The notes under the pieces are model-generated. The model was not told the origin of the DNA and did no database searches. It saw only the letters and a list, made by a program, of their open reading frames with translations. The position numbers were made by a program, and so were the translations under genes. Positions 6,626 to 8,431 of a stretch of DNA of 8,431 nucleotides are shown in pieces (the stretch's first letter is position 1; every line of letters begins with the position of its first letter). Source of the stretch: DATLBY01 sp035526665 (GTDB taxonomy: Bacteria; Acidobacteriota; Terriglobia; Bryobacterales; Bryobacteraceae); assembly GCA_035526665.1 (NCBI GenBank), contig DATLBY010000307.1:1-8431 (forward strand), read 5' to 3'.

Positions 6626-8431
6626 ATGTTTAAAACCTTTGCTTCCGCCGTACTCTCGATAGCTGCAGTGTCCGGCGCTGAGATCGTGCTGCCTTCCAAC
6701 GCATTAGAACGGGAAGGAACCATCACCGCCATCTATCGCTCGAATCAGCTCGCTACAGGAACAGGCGAACTCTCCATCCAGTGGACGGATACCTACGGCC
6801 GGCTCATTGAAAGCCGCAAGCTCCCGGTACAGCTCAATGATGAAAGTGAGATCGCGTTTCCAATCTCACTGGAGCGGGCGGTTGCGATGAAGAATGAGTT
6901 GCACGCCCATCTATCGTTCAAAGGCGTCAACAAAAAAGGGGCGGCGGACAATCGCGAAGAAGATGCGCAGATTACTTTCATCGCCAAACCACCGGATCGA
7001 AAGTGGTGGGACTACATCATTATGATGTGGCAGCGGCATTCCGCTGAGCAGGCGGCGGTCCTGAAGCAGGTGGGGATCAATGGCGGTCAATCGGTAGGTA
7101 AGAACAAGGTGGTTCCCGATTTTCTCCTCAACAATGACCTCCGCTGGTACTCTGAAAACATTTCCACAGACTTCTATTCCGAGTACCACCGCTACTTCCC
7201 CGACAGGCCCGGCAACTGGAAATTCGTCGCGGCCAAAGAGCAATACAAAACAAATACCGCCAGCAAGGAACCGTTCAAGCGGCGGCCGAGCCTCAGTGAT
7301 CCGCTCTGGCTGGACAAAATTCACAACCGGCTGGTGGAGTCTGCCCGCTTTTACTCACCATATCGTCCCGTTTTCTACAGCCTTGGTGACGAAACCGGAA
7401 TTGGCGACCTGGCGGCCTTCTGGGATTTTGATTTTTCAGATGACTCGCTCAATGGCATGCGCGTGTGGCTGCGCCAGCGCTACCCTACGCTGTACGGGTT
7501 AAACGAGCAGTGGGGATCGAACTTCACTGCTTGGGATGCCGTGATTCCGCCGACAACCGACGAAGCAATGAAGCAGCCCGGCGATAACTTCTCGGCGTGG
7601 AGCGACTTCAAGGAATGGATGGACGTAGCTTATTCCAGCGCCCTCAAGATGGGCACGGATGCGATCCGGTCGGTGGATCCGGATGCCCACGTCGGCATCG
7701 GAGGAGGCCAGATGCCCGGCTGGGGAGGCTACGACTATGCGCGCATGACCAAGGCGCTCACTTCTATCGAGCCCTATGATATCGGCAACAATATTGAGAT
7801 TATCCGCTCGCTCAATCCGAACATGGCGGTCACCACTACCTCTTTTGCCACGGGTCCCTGGGAACAACACCGTGTCTGGTATGAAATGTTGCATGGAAAT
7901 CGAGGATTGATTATCTGGGATGACAAAGCACAATTCATTGGCGCCGACAACAAGCTGGGCGGCCGGGCGCGCGAAGTGGAGCCCTATTACAAAGAGCTGC
8001 GCAACGGAATCGCCGCGCAACTGATTAATAGTGAGCGACTGCCGGATCCCATCGCCATTCATTACTCGCAGGCGAGCATGCGCATTGAATGGATGCTGGA
8101 GCAGCGGCCTAATGGGGACAAGTGGATGACGCGCGGCGCAAAGACGGAACGGAGTGGCGAGTTTGTGCGCCTCCGCGAATCTTATTGCAGATCCATTGAA
8201 GATCAGGGTTTACAGTACAAATTCGTTTCCTATGGACAGGTGGAAGAGGGCGAACTGATTTCCGGCGGTTATAAAGTTTTGATTCTGCCACGCTCTACGG
8301 CGCTGTCAGCTCGCGAGGCAGGCGCGATACGGGACTTTGCCGCACGCGGCGGAACGGTAATCGCCGACGGCGTGCCGGGCGTGTTCGACGAGCATTGCAA
8401 GCGCGCGCCGAAGCCACAATTAGCCGATCTG
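6626..8431 (+). CDS. Exported GH42-like (beta-galactosidase-type) protein, 3' truncated by window edge
   Basis: The frame is open from the ATG at 6626 to the last base (602 residues, no stop). Residues 1 to about 18 (MFKTFASAVLSIAAVSGA) form a signal peptide. A beta-sandwich-like region follows to about residue 125. A barrel then starts with WWDYIIMMWQRHSAEQAAVL and KQVGINGG. FYSLGDETGIG places Glu256 as the probable acid/base. It is followed by FSDDSLNGMRVWLRQRYPTL and YGLNEQWGSNFTAW, the pattern seen after the catalytic Glu in GH42 enzymes. The later part, EMLHGNRGLIIWDD, resembles the barrel end. From about 505, SGEFVRLRESYCRSIEDQGL, then GYKVLILPRSTALS and FAARGGTVIADG resemble the flavodoxin-like GH42 trimerization (GATase-like) domain. 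I see no clear nucleophile Glu around residues 400-412 (MAVTTTSFATGPW). The gene lies 12 bases after the GH20 gene, has no strong Shine-Dalgarno site and is probably translated from the same mRNA. It could instead be a different clan GH-A family; galactosidase activity is inferred. Confidence 0.75.
   Translation, partial: MFKTFASAVLSIAAVSGAEIVLPSNALEREGTITAIYRSNQLATGTGELSIQWTDTYGRLIESRKLPVQLNDESEIAFPISLERAVAMKNELHAHLSFKGVNKKGAADNREEDAQITFIAKPPDRKWWDYIIMMWQRHSAEQAAVLKQVGINGGQSVGKNKVVPDFLLNNDLRWYSENISTDFYSEYHRYFPDRPGNWKFVAAKEQYKTNTASKEPFKRRPSLSDPLWLDKIHNRLVESARFYSPYRPVFYSLGDETGIGDLAAFWDFDFSDDSLNGMRVWLRQRYPTLYGLNEQWGSNFTAWDAVIPPTTDEAMKQPGDNFSAWSDFKEWMDVAYSSALKMGTDAIRSVDPDAHVGIGGGQMPGWGGYDYARMTKALTSIEPYDIGNNIEIIRSLNPNMAVTTTSFATGPWEQHRVWYEMLHGNRGLIIWDDKAQFIGADNKLGGRAREVEPYYKELRNGIAAQLINSERLPDPIAIHYSQASMRIEWMLEQRPNGDKWMTRGAKTERSGEFVRLRESYCRSIEDQGLQYKFVSYGQVEEGELISGGYKVLILPRSTALSAREAGAIRDFAARGGTVIADGVPGVFDEHCKRAPKPQLADL

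Overview
The window looks like chromosomal or metagenome-assembled DNA from an acidobacterium, probably of the Solibacter/Bryobacter type. The evidence is a very large Oar-like TonB-dependent receptor with an N-terminal carboxypeptidase-regulatory-like domain, the tail of a DUF1501 protein, and densely packed, moderately GC-rich same-strand genes with short signal peptides and mostly weak Shine-Dalgarno sites. Taxonomy is inferred from protein style only; no rRNA or tRNA is present.

Layout, all on the + strand. (1) Positions 1-156 hold the C-terminus of a DUF1501 (sulfatase-fold) protein. (2) Positions 180-596 hold a small secreted DUF4440/SnoaL-like (NTF2-fold) protein, 23 bases downstream. 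(3) A 123-base intergenic region has a weak promoter candidate and a small GC-rich hairpin over the next gene's ribosome binding site. (4) Positions 720-4180 hold an outer-membrane TonB-dependent receptor of about 1153 residues. It is broken by a one-base deletion near 3446-3449 into an N-terminal open frame (720-3548) and a C-terminal open frame (3509-4180). (5) A probable rho-independent terminator lies at 4214-4243. (6) Positions 4277-6613 hold an exported GH20-type beta-N-acetylhexosaminidase with a long alpha-helical C-terminal extension. (7) Twelve bases later, 6626 to the window end holds an exported GH42-like (beta-galactosidase-type, clan GH-A) protein that is still open at the edge.

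The two glycosidase genes almost certainly form one transcription unit. Together with the receptor they resemble a glycan-uptake locus: extracytoplasmic enzymes would remove N-acetylhexosamine and possibly galactose residues, and the receptor would bind or import products across the outer membrane. No SusD-like lipoprotein, transporter of the inner membrane or regulator is visible. The substrate is an inference. The terminator suggests the receptor and the enzymes are transcribed separately. I see no mobile element, CRISPR array, RNA gene or clearly new system. The points most worth checking are the receptor frameshift, the apparent lack of a conserved nucleophile in the GH42-like protein, and the divergent active-site surroundings of the GH20 protein.
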